This document shows positions 31,524 to 41,411 of a stretch of 64,000 bases of DNA, piece by piece. A program made the position numbers and the translations under genes. The DNA lies in NCBI RefSeq assembly GCF_003640395.1, contig NZ_RBZQ01000001.1, forward strand, positions 186,001-250,000. The letters run 5' to 3'. The stretch is from Stutzerimonas urumqiensis (GTDB taxonomy: Bacteria; Pseudomonadota; Gammaproteobacteria; Pseudomonadales; Pseudomonadaceae). The notes beneath the pieces are model-generated. The model was not told where the DNA came from and ran no database searches. It saw only the letters and a program-made list of their open reading frames with translations. The stretch's first letter is position 1. Each line of letters opens with the position of its first letter.

Positions 31524-33479
31524 ATGGACGTAATCTCGGGTTTCTTCACCAATCTGCCGGTCGGCCGCAAGCTGCTCGTCGGCTTCGGCGGCGTGCTGGC
31601 GCTGACCGTCATGGTGGCCGGCACCGGCTTCTATGCGGTCGAGACGACCGTCGAACGCTCGCAGCAAATGAACCGCCTGGCCCGGATCAACGCCGGCATT
31701 CTCGAGGCGCGCACCCAGGAGCGCGACTTCGCCCTGACCCGCGCGGAAACCTCCGCCGACGCGCTGAACCGGACGCTTTCCGATCTCGGCCCGGCGCTGG
31801 AAGAACTGGCGGCCCGCTCCAGCGAGGCGGAAAAACAGGAGCTCGCCCGCATTCGCGTGGCGCTCGACAGCTACGCTCGGCATTTCCAGGGATACCGTGC
31901 GCAGCTCGCCGAGGTCGCCAAGGCGCGCGTCGAGATGGCCGAGGCGGCGCAGCTCAGTCGTGAGGAATTCACCTCCGTCGAGCTCGAAATGTACGACGCC
32001 GTCCGCGCCCTGCGCCTGGGCGGCGATCTGCTCAAGGGCAGCGACCCGCTGACGCTGGCCGAGGCCACCTCCACCCTGACCAAGAGCATCCTCGATCTGC
32101 GGACCTACGAGGGCCAGTTCATCAGCGACAGCTCGCAGCAGGCGGTCGACGACTGGCAGGGCGTCTACGAGGACATCACCCGTTCGGCCGAAGGCCTCAA
32201 GCAATGGCTGAACGAGGACCAGAAGGCCGCGATGGACCTCGCGCTCAAGGAGCTGGCGCACTACAAGGAAGCCTTCGGTCGCTTCCAGCAGTTGCGCACC
32301 ACCCGCATCGCCAGCGAACAATCGATGGCGCAGCAGGCGGACGGCGTGGCCGTGATTGCCGGACGCGCGCTCGAACAGGCGACCGAGCAGATGCGCGCCG
32401 AGCGCAGCCAGGCCTTCCTGCTGCTGGCCGTCATCGGCGGGCTGGCGGTGTTGGTTGGCCTCATGGCGGCCTTCGTCACGACGCGGCTGATCGTCGGCCC
32501 GCTGCGGCGTACCGTGGAGATCGCCGAACGCGTCGCTTCGGGCGATCTCAGCCACACCGAGGCAAGGGCCGTGCGGCGCGACGAAATCGGCAAGCTGCAA
32601 CAGGCCATGCAGACCATGACGCAGAGCCTGCGCACCCTGATCGGCAGCATCGGCGGTGGCGTCAGCCAGATCGCCACCGCGGCGGACCAGCTCTCGGCGA
32701 TCACCGCACAGACCAGCGAAGGCGTGCAGGCGCAGCGTTCGGAAACCGAACAGACCGCCACCGCCATGCATGAAATGGCCGCCACCGTGCAGGAGGTCGC
32801 CCGCAATGCCGAGCAGGCCTCCGAAGCGGCGCGCCAGGCCGACCGTGAAGCCCGCCAGGGCGATCGGGTGGTGAAGGAAGCGGTAGGCCAGATCGATTCG
32901 CTGGCACAGGAAGTCGACAAGACAGCCGAGGCCATCACGGCACTGAACGCGGAAAGCGGCCGCATCGGCAGCGTGCTGGAAGTGATCCGCAGCGTCGCCG
33001 AGCAGACCAACCTGCTGGCCCTCAACGCGGCCATCGAAGCGGCCCGTGCCGGCGAGCAGGGGCGCGGGTTCGCCGTGGTGGCCGACGAGGTGCGCGCGCT
33101 GGCCATGCGCACGCACAGCTCCACCGAAGAAATCGAGGGCCTGATCGCCAACCTGCAACGGGTCGCGCAGAAGGCCGTCGAGCAGATGGACAGCAGCCGC
33201 AGCCTGACCCAGCGCACCGTGACGCTGGCGGGTGAGGCCGGCTCGGCGCTGGGTCGCATCACCGATGCGGTGTCGACCATCGAGCAGATGAACCAGCAGA
33301 TCGCCGCTGCGGCCGAAGAGCAGACCGCCGTGGCCGAGGCCATCAACCTCAGCGTCACGCGCGTGCACGACATCGGCGAGCAGAGCGCCACCGCCAGCGA
33401 ACAGATCGCCGGCGCCAGCGCCGAACTCGCCCGCCTGGGCGGCGAACTGCAAGGCCTGATGGGGCGCTTCCGCACCTGA
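31524..33479 (+). CDS. Methyl-accepting chemotaxis protein with long helical sensor domain
   Basis: A 651-residue transmembrane chemoreceptor. TM1 is at about 15-37. A periplasmic all-helical sensor of about 240 residues follows, the size of the HBM (helical bimodular) type known from Pseudomonas McpS. TM2 is at about 290-315, then HAMP and the signalling hairpin with the conserved tip [38 protein letters not shown] receptors often bind TCA-cycle acids; the ligand here is not readable. The C-terminus ends LMGRFRT without a CheR/CheB-tethering pentapeptide. An alternative ATG at 31488 would add 12 residues. Confidence 0.92.
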   Translation: MDVISGFFTNLPVGRKLLVGFGGVLALTVMVAGTGFYAVETTVERSQQMNRLARINAGILEARTQERDFALTRAETSADALNRTLSDLGPALEELAARSSEAEKQELARIRVALDSYARHFQGYRAQLAEVAKARVEMAEAAQLSREEFTSVELEMYDAVRALRLGGDLLKGSDPLTLAEATSTLTKSILDLRTYEGQFISDSSQQAVDDWQGVYEDITRSAEGLKQWLNEDQKAAMDLALKELAHYKEAFGRFQQLRTTRIASEQSMAQQADGVAVIAGRALEQATEQMRAERSQAFLLLAVIGGLAVLVGLMAAFVTTRLIVGPLRRTVEIAERVASGDLSHTEARAVRRDEIGKLQQAMQTMTQSLRTLIGSIGGGVSQIATAADQLSAITAQTSEGVQAQRSETEQTATAMHEMAATVQEVARNAEQASEAARQADREARQGDRVVKEAVGQIDSLAQEVDKTAEAITALNAESGRIGSVLEVIRSVAEQTNLLALNAAIEAARAGEQGRGFAVVADEVRALAMRTHSSTEEIEGLIANLQRVAQKAVEQMDSSRSLTQRTVTLAGEAGSALGRITDAVSTIEQMNQQIAAAAEEQTAVAEAINLSVTRVHDIGEQSATASEQIAGASAELARLGGELQGLMGRFRT

Positions 33480-33567
33480 TGCGAGCCCCGAGCTGCCCCC
33501 TGCGGTGGCTGCTCGGGGCGTGCTCGATCCAGCCTGTTCATGCCGGCCAACGGCCTTTCAGCCGTAG

Positions 33568-33585
33568 GGTGCGCTTCAGCGCACC
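33568..33585. repeat. Short hairpin repeat after the chemoreceptor gene
   Basis: GGTGCGC-TTCA-GCGCACC, preceded by CGTAG. It resembles the other GTAGGGTG-initiated hairpin repeats in the window. The rest of 33480-33715 shows no gene. Confidence 0.5.
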
Positions 33586-33715
33586 ACAGACGGTTGGCCT
33601 ACCCCACGCGCTGCGCTCGAACCCGCCTTCGAGCCACCGGCTGAACTTCCCCGCCCACCCGTCGCTCTAGGTTGAAGAGGCCATGCAGGCCCTTCTTCCG
33701 TGAATAGAGCGATCC

Positions 33716-35044
33716 ATGACCAATACCTCTGGAGAACCCAGCACGCGACTCAAGCGCGCCATCGGCGGGCCGGCGCTGTTCCTGTTCATTCTCGGCGACG
33801 TGCTGGGCGCGGGTGTCTATGCGCTGGCCGGCAAGGTCGCAGGCGAGGTCGGGGGTGCCATCTGGGTGCCGCTGTTGGTGGCGCTGGGCTTCGCGATGCT
33901 GACGGCAGCGTCCTATGCCGAGCTGGTCACCAAGTACCCGAAGGCGGGCGGCGCCGCGGTGTTCGCCGAACGGGCGTTCGGGCTGCCGGTGGTGTCATTC
34001 CTGATCGGTTTCTCGATGCTGGCGGCCGGCGTCACCAGCGCGGCGGGCCTGTCGCTGGCGTTCGCCGGCGATTACCTGGGCGCGCTCATCGATACGCCCA
34101 CGGTGCCGACCGCGCTGGCGTTCCTCGTTCTGGTGGCGATGCTCAACGCCCGCGGCATTCGCGAATCGCTCGGCGCCAATACGGTGATGACGCTGATCGA
34201 AGTCAGCGGCCTGCTGGTGGTAGTGGTGCTCGGTGCGCGCTTCGTACTGGCCGGCGAGGGCGAGCCGGGACGGGTGCTGACCTTCACGCCCGGCGTGTCG
34301 CCGACGATCGCCGTGCTCGGTGCGGCGCTGATCGCCTTCTACTCCTTCGTCGGTTTCGAGGTGTCGGCCAACGTCGCCGAGGAGGTGCGTGACGTGCGGC
34401 GCAACTACCCGCGCGCGCTGTTCGGCGCCTTGCTGGTGGCGGGGCTGGTGTACGTCGGCGTGGCGCTCGCGGCCTCGGCGGTGCTGGCGCCGGATGCGCT
34501 GGGCGCCTCGTCCGCGCCGTTGCTCGATGTGGTGCGCGAGACCGGTTATGCGGTGCCGGATGAGCTGTTCGCGCTGATTGCGCTTATCGCGGTGGCCAAC
34601 GGCGCGCTGCTGACGATGATCATGTCGAGTCGCCTGACCTTCGGCATGGCCGAGCAGGGGCTGCTGCCGGCCGTGCTCGGCAAGGTGCTGCCCAACCGAC
34701 GCACGCCCTGGGTGGCCATCATCGCCACCACCTTGCTGGCCATGCTGCTGACCGTCACCGGCACGCTCGCGGCGCTGGCCGAGACGGTGGTGCTGCTGTT
34801 GCTGTTCGTGTTCATCAGCACCAACGTGGCGGTGCTGGTGTTGCGCCGCGACAAGGTCGAGGCCGAGCATTTCCGCGCGCCGACCCTGGTGCCGGTGTTG
34901 GCGATCCTGTCGTGCCTGGTGCTGTTGTCGCAGCAGAGCGCCGGCACCTGGCTACGCGCCGGGCTGCTGCTGGGTCTTGGCGTGATCCTGCACCTGCTGA
35001 GCAGCTGGCATGCGCGGCGCAGCGCGGCGGCTAGCGCCGGCTGA
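33716..35044 (+). CDS. APC superfamily amino-acid/polyamine permease
   Basis: A 442-residue inner-membrane carrier with about 12 helices. The APC signature in TM1, GDVLGAGVYALAGKVA, is clear, as is the conserved FYSFVGFEVSANVAEEV stretch. It would move amino acids, polyamines or related compounds by proton coupling; no neighbour suggests which. Its 3' end overlaps the convergent hydrolase gene by 14 bases. Confidence 0.88.
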   Translation: MTNTSGEPSTRLKRAIGGPALFLFILGDVLGAGVYALAGKVAGEVGGAIWVPLLVALGFAMLTAASYAELVTKYPKAGGAAVFAERAFGLPVVSFLIGFSMLAAGVTSAAGLSLAFAGDYLGALIDTPTVPTALAFLVLVAMLNARGIRESLGANTVMTLIEVSGLLVVVVLGARFVLAGEGEPGRVLTFTPGVSPTIAVLGAALIAFYSFVGFEVSANVAEEVRDVRRNYPRALFGALLVAGLVYVGVALAASAVLAPDALGASSAPLLDVVRETGYAVPDELFALIALIAVANGALLTMIMSSRLTFGMAEQGLLPAVLGKVLPNRRTPWVAIIATTLLAMLLTVTGTLAALAETVVLLLLFVFISTNVAVLVLRRDKVEAEHFRAPTLVPVLAILSCLVLLSQQSAGTWLRAGLLLGLGVILHLLSSWHARRSAAASAG

Positions 35045-36071
35045 GCTCCGCGGCCCAGCGTTCCAGCGGTACCCGGGCGTCCTGGTTCCAGATGCGCCTC
35101 CACAGCGCCAGCAGGCGGTCGGCATCGCCACGGGCGGTCACTTCCCGGTCGACGTCCTCGATCAATCGCCAGCGGTCGCCGACCTGTTCGGCAAGCGCGA
35201 AGCGGAAGGGGTGGAAGCCCGGCACGCCCATGCGCAGGTCGGTGACCGCCAGGCGGCCGCCATTCACGTCGTAACGCAGGATGCCGTCGGTGAACCAGAC
35301 GAGGCGGGCGTGCTTCGGTGAATCGGCCAGCACCTCGGCGAGCGCGGCACGGCGAGGCAGCTCGACGAGTTCCGGCGGCGCCTCGTCGAACCAGCTGACC
35401 AGCCCTTCGTAGTAGCGCTCGCCATCGATCACCACGACCCGCCACAGCAAGCTGTTGAACGGCGTCGGCGTGGTGAACACCGTTTGCGCGTCGATGCCGC
35501 TCGCCTCCAGCGCCGCATCGACGCGCCGGTCGACCATCAGCTTGCCCGCCACGGTGAACGCCAGGTACGCGCCGGCCAGGCCGAGGGCGATCGCCGGCCA
35601 GCGCGCCACCCGGCCCTGCAGGCCGAACAGCAGCCCGGCGATCACCGCGATCAGCAGCGGGACGGTGAACCCCGGATCGATGATGAACACGCTCGACCAG
35701 GCGGTCGGCGTGACGGGCAAGGGCCAGAACAACTGGGTGCCGTAGCTGGTGAAGGCATCGAGCAGCGGATGTGTGATCAGCACCAGCCAGAGCGTCAGCA
35801 GCAGGCGCCCGCCGCCATAGCCGGCCTCGGGACGCCACCATCGGACAAGCCCCGTCAGCAGCAACGCGAGCCCCGACAGCACGAACAGCGAGTGGCTGAA
35901 GCCGCGGTGATAGGTCATGTCGGCGATGGCATCGCCGTAGTCGATGATCACGTCGAGGTCGGGCAGGGTGCCGAGCGCCGCGCCATAGACCAGCGCCTTG
36001 CGCCCCTGCCAGCGGCCGAGCAGCGCCGCCTGGACGCTGGCACCGAGTACGGCCTGGGTGATCGAATCCAT
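35031..36071 (-). CDS. Membrane-bound metal-dependent hydrolase (YdjM/DUF457 family)
   Basis: A 346-residue inner-membrane protein. The N-terminal part has the family motifs MDSITQAVLGASV, GTLPDLDVIIDYGD, HRGFSHSL and ITHPLLDAFTSYGT, whose His and Asp residues are predicted metal ligands. The C-terminal about 150 residues form a soluble domain. The family includes LexA-regulated YdjM of E. coli; no obvious LexA box is visible here. ATG at 36069-36071. Confidence 0.83.
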   Translation of the reverse strand: MDSITQAVLGASVQAALLGRWQGRKALVYGAALGTLPDLDVIIDYGDAIADMTYHRGFSHSLFVLSGLALLLTGLVRWWRPEAGYGGGRLLLTLWLVLITHPLLDAFTSYGTQLFWPLPVTPTAWSSVFIIDPGFTVPLLIAVIAGLLFGLQGRVARWPAIALGLAGAYLAFTVAGKLMVDRRVDAALEASGIDAQTVFTTPTPFNSLLWRVVVIDGERYYEGLVSWFDEAPPELVELPRRAALAEVLADSPKHARLVWFTDGILRYDVNGGRLAVTDLRMGVPGFHPFRFALAEQVGDRWRLIEDVDREVTARGDADRLLALWRRIWNQDARVPLERWAAELSRR

Positions 36072-36194
36072 GCAGCAGGCTCCCTTCGTGACGGTGGCAA
36101 ACGATAGCCGGTCGACCCGCCGCCAGGCCAAGTCTCAATTGTGTGCAGGTATTCCCGCTGGCCGGCAGCGGGCTCGAGAGGCACCATAGACGTC

Positions 36195-36608
36195 ATGTTG
36201 ATCATCTCGAATGCCGTGCAGCTTCCCGAGGCGGAGCTGCAATGGACCGCCATTCGCGCGCAGGGCGCCGGTGGCCAGAACGTGAACAAGGTGTCCAGCG
36301 CGATCCACCTGCGCTTCGACATTGCCGCCTCGTCGTTGCCGCCGTTCTACAAGGAGCGGTTGCTCGCCCTGCGCGACGCGCGCATCACCGCCGAGGGCGT
36401 GGTGGTGATCAAGGCGCAGCGTTATCGCACCCAGGAGCAGAACCTGGCCGACGCGCAGGAGCGGCTGATCGAGCTGATCCGCTCGGCGGTGCGGGTGGAA
36501 AAGTCCCGTCGCCCGACGCGCCCGACCCGCGGCTCCCAGGAGCGCCGGCTGCAAGGCAAGACCAAGCGCGGCGCGATCAAGGCCGGCCGCGGGCGGGTCG
36601 ACTTCTAG
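36195..36608 (+). CDS. arfB: Alternative ribosome-rescue factor ArfB (peptidyl-tRNA hydrolase YaeJ)
   Basis: A 137-residue release-factor-like protein that frees ribosomes stalled at mRNA ends without a stop codon. The GGQ loop is at 26-28 in RAQGAGGQNVNKV. The basic C-terminal tail (RRPTRPTRGSQERRLQGKTKRGAIKAGRGR) is the part that enters the empty mRNA channel. Length and layout match ArfB. ATG at 36195; the upstream extension is in-frame but lacks family similarity. Confidence 0.95.
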   Translation: MLIISNAVQLPEAELQWTAIRAQGAGGQNVNKVSSAIHLRFDIAASSLPPFYKERLLALRDARITAEGVVVIKAQRYRTQEQNLADAQERLIELIRSAVRVEKSRRPTRPTRGSQERRLQGKTKRGAIKAGRGRVDF

Positions 36609-36615
36609 CTCGCCG

Positions 36616-37881
36616 CTACGATTGCCCCGAGCCGTACACCGGCTCGGCGGTGTGGTGCTCGGTTTCCGGGGTGTCCGGCATCAGTTCCAGCACGGTATGG
36701 CTGGTCCGCAGCATCGGCGTGAAATGGCCATGCGGCTCGCTGATCAGGTCGCTGACGCGGCGCGAGCGATACCAGGCATAGAGCGCCAGCAGGCCCAGAC
36801 TTACCGCGAAGAAAAGCGGGAGTGCCTTCGGGCCCATCAGCGTCATCAGGCCGCCCGCCGTGACCGGACCGAAGGCGGCGCCAAAGCCGTTGGCCAGCAG
36901 CAGGCCGCTGGAGCCGGCGAGGATCTCGTCCGGATGAAGCTGATCGACCATCAGCGCCACCGAAATCGAGTAGATCGAGAAGGCCAGGCCGCCCCACAGG
37001 AACATCCCGGCCAGCAACAGCGGGCCGGCGGTGAGGAAGGTCAGCCCCGCGGAAAGCAGCGCCGCCAGCGCCACCACCCAGAGCAGGATCAGCCGCCGGT
37101 CATGGGTATCGGAAAAGCGCCCGATCGGCCATTGCAGCACCGCGCCGCCGAGAATGGTCACGCTCATCATCAGGCCCACGCCGGAGGCGTCGAAGCCGCT
37201 TTCGCTCGCGTAGACCGGCGCCAGCCCCCAGAAGCCGGCCAGCGCCAGGCCCGACAGCCCGGCCGCCATCAGCGGCAGAGGCGCCACGCGCGCCAGTTGC
37301 AGCAGATCGGTATGCGGCGTCTCCGGCTGTGCCGGCTGTGCCTGACGGGTGAGGGTGATCGGCATCAGCGCGCTGCAAATGAAGATGCCGGCCAGCCCGA
37401 AGAGCGTGAACACCATCGGGCTGTCGATCGCCAGCAGTTGCTGCGCCAGCGCCAGCGCGCCGAGGTTGACCACCATGTAGATGGCGAACACCTGACCGCG
37501 CTTGTCGCCCGAGACCTGCGCGTTCAGCCAGCTCTCGATGACCATGTACAGCGTGACCAGCGCGATGCCGTAGACCACCCGCAGCGCGATCCACACCCAG
37601 GGGTTCACGATCATCACGTGCAGCAGCACGGCGATGGCCGCCAGCGCGGCATAGAAGGCGAAGGTGCGGATGTGGCCGACGCGGCGGATCAGCGGCGGCG
37701 CCAGCCAGGTACCGATCAGGTAGCCGCCGAAGTAGCCGGACATCATGATGCCGATCAGCCCGGTCGAATACCCTTCGGCGACCCCGCGCAGCGTCAGCAG
37801 GGTCGTCAGCAGGCCATGACCGAGCAGCAGCAGGGCGACGCCGGCAAGCAGCGAGGCGATCGGGGCGATGAGTGAAGTCAT
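36616..37881 (-). CDS. MFS transporter (YcaD-like)
   Basis: A 421-residue, 12-helix carrier. The N-terminal half has GIMMSGYFGGYLIGTWLAPPLIRRVGHIR, a standard MFS loop 2-3 motif. It resembles the YcaD group, which has no known substrate. It is downstream-facing toward arfB, with 7 bases between the convergent stops. Confidence 0.85.
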   Translation of the reverse strand: MTSLIAPIASLLAGVALLLLGHGLLTTLLTLRGVAEGYSTGLIGIMMSGYFGGYLIGTWLAPPLIRRVGHIRTFAFYAALAAIAVLLHVMIVNPWVWIALRVVYGIALVTLYMVIESWLNAQVSGDKRGQVFAIYMVVNLGALALAQQLLAIDSPMVFTLFGLAGIFICSALMPITLTRQAQPAQPETPHTDLLQLARVAPLPLMAAGLSGLALAGFWGLAPVYASESGFDASGVGLMMSVTILGGAVLQWPIGRFSDTHDRRLILLWVVALAALLSAGLTFLTAGPLLLAGMFLWGGLAFSIYSISVALMVDQLHPDEILAGSSGLLLANGFGAAFGPVTAGGLMTLMGPKALPLFFAVSLGLLALYAWYRSRRVSDLISEPHGHFTPMLRTSHTVLELMPDTPETEHHTAEPVYGSGQS

Positions 37882-37935
37882 GCGGTTATCCCTAAGCGAA
37901 TGGCGTGTGGGCGACCGGCCCGGCGGGCATGGCGG

Positions 37936-39300
37936 TCAGCTTTGCGATGTTGGGCAGCGATCGGCGCCGAGGATTCCCCCACGAGGCGCAGGGGCGATCG
38001 GTCCGTGGTGCCGCAACGTTGCGTTCAGGCGCTCGATCGCCTGATCGATGACGTCCAGGTCGATCGCCTCGACGACCTGTCCATCGCGCGGAATCACCGC
38101 CTTGGCATGCCGCAGCAGCACGGCTTCGGCGTCGGCGTCCGGTCCGGTGAACAGCAGGTTCTTGCAGGCCTGCAAGAGGCTCAGCAGCACCGGCACGTCC
38201 GCATGACCATAACGGCGGATCGGTTCGAGCACCGCATGCAGCATGGCATCGAGGGTCATTTCGCGCAGGAACAGCCGCGGCCGGCCGGATTCATCGCAGG
38301 CGACGTCATGGTCGGGTAGGCGCAGGCGCTCGGCGAACAGCACGGTCAGCATGTCGATCGCCTTGATGGCCGTGCCCGGATCGTTGACCGCCGGGCTGAG
38401 CGCGCGGATCGCGATCTCGCTGATCTGCTTGAAGCCGAAGAAATGGTGCCGGTCGGCGTATTCCTCGACGTAGAAATCGAAGCAGTCCAGCAACGCATCC
38501 ATCAGCCGCTCGTCCTGCGGGTCGCGATCCAGCCGAAACAGGGGGTGACCCGGCATCACGAAGAAGCCGTTATGGATCTGCACCGACATGCGCAGGTCGT
38601 TGCGCGCCAGGATGTCCAGCGCGGCAGCCTGATTGAGCGCCTTGAAGTAACCGGCCTTGCGCGAGCGGGCGACCGTCCAGTCGGTGTCGTCGGGCCAGCC
38701 GGGACGCGTGTCGAGCGCCTCCCAGCGCGCGCGCTGCTCCGCCAGCTGGGCCAGGGTCTGCTTGTAGAGGCGGTTGAGGTTGAAGTCGACCTGGATCGAC
38801 AGCGAGATGGTGCGGATGAAATAGATGAACAGGCACAGGCAGACCACGCCGAGCACCAGCGCGAGGTAGATGCCAAGGCTCGGGACGTTGATCTGGTCGC
38901 CTTCCTGGATGGTCGCGACCAGCAACAGCGAATCGATGATGGTGCCGAGGTAGAAACCCAGCACCACCTGATGACTGCGCCGGCTGATCAGCCCCGGCAG
39001 CACGCGCGGCGAGAGTGCGTTGGCCGCGGTGCTGAGCACGACCATCACCATCGAGAAGCTGAAGACCATCAGCGAAATCACACCGCCGACCAGGGTGCCG
39101 AGGATCAGCCGTGCGTTCGCGGCGTTCTTGACGATGCCAAGCTCCAGATCCTGCTTGTATGGCTGCAGCCAGGTCATCTCCAGGACGATGGAAACGACGC
39201 ACAACGCGACCAGGCCCAGCGCCACCAGCGTCGGGTACAGGGCGATGCTGTCGGTGGCCCGACGGTACAGGCGAAACAGGCGGTTGGTGAGCGTCGACAT
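37936..39300 (-). CDS. DUF2254 membrane protein
   Basis: A 454-residue protein with four membrane helices in the N-terminal part (about 20-160) and a soluble C-terminal region. Conserved stretches AANALSPRVLPGLISRRSHQVVLGFYLGT and ALSPAVNDPGTAI are typical of DUF2254. Function unknown. The ATG at 39298-39300 begins MSTLTNRL; its ribosome-binding site is weak, and an upstream ATG would add 17 residues. Confidence 0.85.
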   Translation of the reverse strand: MSTLTNRLFRLYRRATDSIALYPTLVALGLVALCVVSIVLEMTWLQPYKQDLELGIVKNAANARLILGTLVGGVISLMVFSFSMVMVVLSTAANALSPRVLPGLISRRSHQVVLGFYLGTIIDSLLLVATIQEGDQINVPSLGIYLALVLGVVCLCLFIYFIRTISLSIQVDFNLNRLYKQTLAQLAEQRARWEALDTRPGWPDDTDWTVARSRKAGYFKALNQAAALDILARNDLRMSVQIHNGFFVMPGHPLFRLDRDPQDERLMDALLDCFDFYVEEYADRHHFFGFKQISEIAIRALSPAVNDPGTAIKAIDMLTVLFAERLRLPDHDVACDESGRPRLFLREMTLDAMLHAVLEPIRRYGHADVPVLLSLLQACKNLLFTGPDADAEAVLLRHAKAVIPRDGQVVEAIDLDVIDQAIERLNATLRHHGPIAPAPRGGILGADRCPTSQS

Positions 39301-39356
39301 GCGTGATCCACGGGTGGGCCCGGCGGGCTGCCGTCCCTGCCCATTCGGCATTGTGC

Positions 39357-40262
39357 TCACGGGTTGGTTCGTTCGTGGGCGGTCGGGGCGAGGGTGGCGA
39401 TCAGCGCCTTCACCGTGCCCGGCAAGGCGGCGAACTCGCGGACCAGGATGCTGCGCTCGCGCACGGCCCAGGGTTCGTCCAGCTCGACGATGGCCAGTCG
39501 CATGGTGCGCGAGTGGCGGCTTGCCGCCGATTCGGGAATCACCCCGATGCCGACGCCGGCCTCGATCATCCGGCACACCGCCTCGAAGCTCGAGACCTGG
39601 ATGCGCAGCGAGAGCTGGCGCCCGAGCCGCTCGACCTGATCGCGCAGAAAGCTCAGCAGGGTGCTGCCTTCGTGCAGGCCGATGTGCTGGTAATCGAGCG
39701 TCTGGCTCAGCGTGACCTGCGCCTCGGCCGCCAGCGGGTGGCCGACCGGCAGCGCCAGCACTAGCCGGTCGGTGCTGAAGTGAAGGATTTCCATCCCCCG
39801 CGCTTCGACCGGCCCGGCGATGATGCCCAGGTCGGTCGACCCGTCGAGCACGCCGCGCACGATGTCGCGCGACAGGCGCTCCTGCAGATCGACCGTCACC
39901 CCCGGCCGTGCGGCGAGAAAGCCGGCGAGCTTTTCCGGCAGGAACTCGGTCACCGCCGTGGTGTTGGCGAAGATGCGGATGTGCCCGGCCGAGTCGGTGC
40001 CATAGGCGGCGAACTCGCTCTTGAGGTAGTCGACCTGCCGCATGATCAGCCGCGCATGCTGCAACAGGCGCTGGCCGGCGGGCGTCAGCTCGACGCCACG
40101 GCTGTCGCGGTACAGCAGGCGCGCGTCGAGCTGCGACTCGAGCGCCTTGATCCGCGCGCTGGCCGCCGCGGGCGACAGATGGCCGCGGCGCGCGCCCTGG
40201 GTCAGGCTCGGTGACTCGGCGATGTGGATGAAGAGGCGCAGGTCGGCGAGGTCGAAGTGCAT
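39357..40262 (-). CDS. LysR-type regulator of the itaconate cluster
   Basis: A 301-residue regulator with winged-helix domain 1-60 (LADLRLFIHIAESPSLTQGARRGHLSPAAASARI) and a periplasmic-binding-type effector domain from about 90. It is divergent from the itaconyl-CoA hydratase gene, the arrangement I recall for PA0877/PA0878, so it probably activates that operon with itaconate or its CoA ester as effector (inference). It is clearly paralogous to the LysR at 51932: TAVTEFLPE versus TSAVIEFLPE and IQVSSFEAVCRMIEAG versus IQVRSFEAVCRMIHTG. ATG at 40260-40262. Confidence 0.88.
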   Translation of the reverse strand: MHFDLADLRLFIHIAESPSLTQGARRGHLSPAAASARIKALESQLDARLLYRDSRGVELTPAGQRLLQHARLIMRQVDYLKSEFAAYGTDSAGHIRIFANTTAVTEFLPEKLAGFLAARPGVTVDLQERLSRDIVRGVLDGSTDLGIIAGPVEARGMEILHFSTDRLVLALPVGHPLAAEAQVTLSQTLDYQHIGLHEGSTLLSFLRDQVERLGRQLSLRIQVSSFEAVCRMIEAGVGIGVIPESAASRHSRTMRLAIVELDEPWAVRERSILVREFAALPGTVKALIATLAPTAHERTNP

Positions 40263-40335
40263 GGCGGGTAGTCCTGAAACGGTCTGTGACACAGCTTGCC
40301 ACGGGGCGTACGCGACATCGCTCATCAGCGTCCGG

Positions 40336-40365
40336 GGCGTTCGGCGTTAGGCAATGCCGAACGCC
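40336..40365. promoter_or_regulatory. 30-bp palindrome, candidate LysR operator upstream of ich
   Basis: GGCGTTCGGC and GCCGAACGCC, perfect 10-bp arms, enclose 10 bases, midway in the 182-base gap between the LysR gene and ich. There is no U tract on either strand, so an operator is more likely than a terminator. Confidence 0.5.
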
Positions 40366-40444
40366 GGTGTCGAGAAAAGCAAATTCACAGAATGCGGCCG
40401 GGGTTGCAAGCTGCGTCGCAATGACACAGGGAGATGATTGCGAG

Positions 40445-41266
40445 ATGACCGATACCGCCGCCTGGCTCGGACGCACCGAGGACACGCACGAAGAGTTGAG
40501 CCGCAACCTGATCAAGCGCATCGCGGCGACATTCGGCGAACCCGAGCCGGGCACCGGCCAGGCGCTGCCGCCGCTGTGGCAGTGGTGCTTCTTCCAGGAC
40601 GCGGTCCCGGAAGCGGGCCTGGGTGGCGACGGGCACCCGGCGCGCGGTGGCTTCCTGCCGCCGGCGGACAACCGCAACCGCATGTGGGCCGGTGGCCGGC
40701 TGGAATTCATCGAACCGCTGCGGGTGGGCGAGGAAGCGACCCGCACCTCAACCATCCTGAAGATCGAGGAAAAGGCGGGCCGTACCGGCTCGCTGCTGTT
40801 CGTCACCGTCCGGCATGACTATGCGCAGAACGGGCGCCTGGCCATTCGCGAGGAGCAGGACATCGTCTACCGCGAGCCGAGCCCGCCGAAGACCAGCAGC
40901 GGCGAGCCGATGGTCGCCGGCGACTGGCGCGAGGCGGTGATGCCGACGCCGACGCTGCTGTTCCGCTATTCCGCGGTGACGTTCAACGGCCACCGCATTC
41001 ACTACGACTGGCCCTACGTGACCGAGACCGAGGGCTACTCCGGGCTGGTCGTGCATGGCCCGCTGATCGCCACGCTGAGCCTGCGCGCCTTTTGCCGCGC
41101 CAATCCCGACGCGCGCCTGCGCCGCTTCGCCTACCGCGGCCTGCGTCCCTTGATCGCACCGCACCCGTTCGAAGTCGGCGGGCGCATCGTCGCGCCGGGC
41201 AAGGCCGAGGTCTGGGCCGGCGACCACAACGGCCTGGCCCAGAAGGGCGAGGTGGAGTTCGAGTAA
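40445..41266 (+). CDS. ich: Itaconyl-CoA hydratase (MaoC/FAS1-like double hot-dog)
   Basis: A 273-residue hydratase expected to convert itaconyl-CoA to (S)-citramalyl-CoA, the second step of itaconate degradation. An N-terminal FAS1-type hot-dog domain (about 10-145) is followed by a MaoC-like one carrying FNGHRIHYDWPYVTETEGYSGLVVHGPL (residues 180-207; H183, H186, D188 near the active site). It is also homologous to mesaconyl-C4-CoA hydratases. The assignment rests on the neighbours ict and ccl. ATG at 40445 (MTDTAAWLG) was preferred to 40421. Confidence 0.85.
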   Translation: MTDTAAWLGRTEDTHEELSRNLIKRIAATFGEPEPGTGQALPPLWQWCFFQDAVPEAGLGGDGHPARGGFLPPADNRNRMWAGGRLEFIEPLRVGEEATRTSTILKIEEKAGRTGSLLFVTVRHDYAQNGRLAIREEQDIVYREPSPPKTSSGEPMVAGDWREAVMPTPTLLFRYSAVTFNGHRIHYDWPYVTETEGYSGLVVHGPLIATLSLRAFCRANPDARLRRFAYRGLRPLIAPHPFEVGGRIVAPGKAEVWAGDHNGLAQKGEVEFE

Positions 41267-41331
41267 GGCGGATGCCAGCCCCTCACCTCTGACTTCTTTC
41301 CGAGGTGCAGAGTGAGGGACAAACGGACATC

Positions 41332-41390
41332 CGTAGGAGCGAGCTTGCTCGCGAACCGAGTTCACGCTTCGCGAGCAAGCTCGCTCCTAC
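41332..41390. repeat. Inverted REP pair between ich and the acyl-CoA dehydrogenase gene
   Basis: Two inverted copies of GTAGGAGCGAGCTTGCTCGC (41332-41355 and 41368-41390) with 12 bases between them. Each unit is itself a hairpin. It ends 21 bases before the acyl-CoA dehydrogenase ATG. Confidence 0.85.
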
Positions 41391-41411
41391 CCTGAAATTT
41401 GAGGAACCCTG

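Noticed and set aside
37936-40806. 956-residue frame ending in the DUF2254 protein
   Set aside because: The upstream part is an out-of-frame reading of the LysR gene and the antisense of ich; the true start is near 39300.
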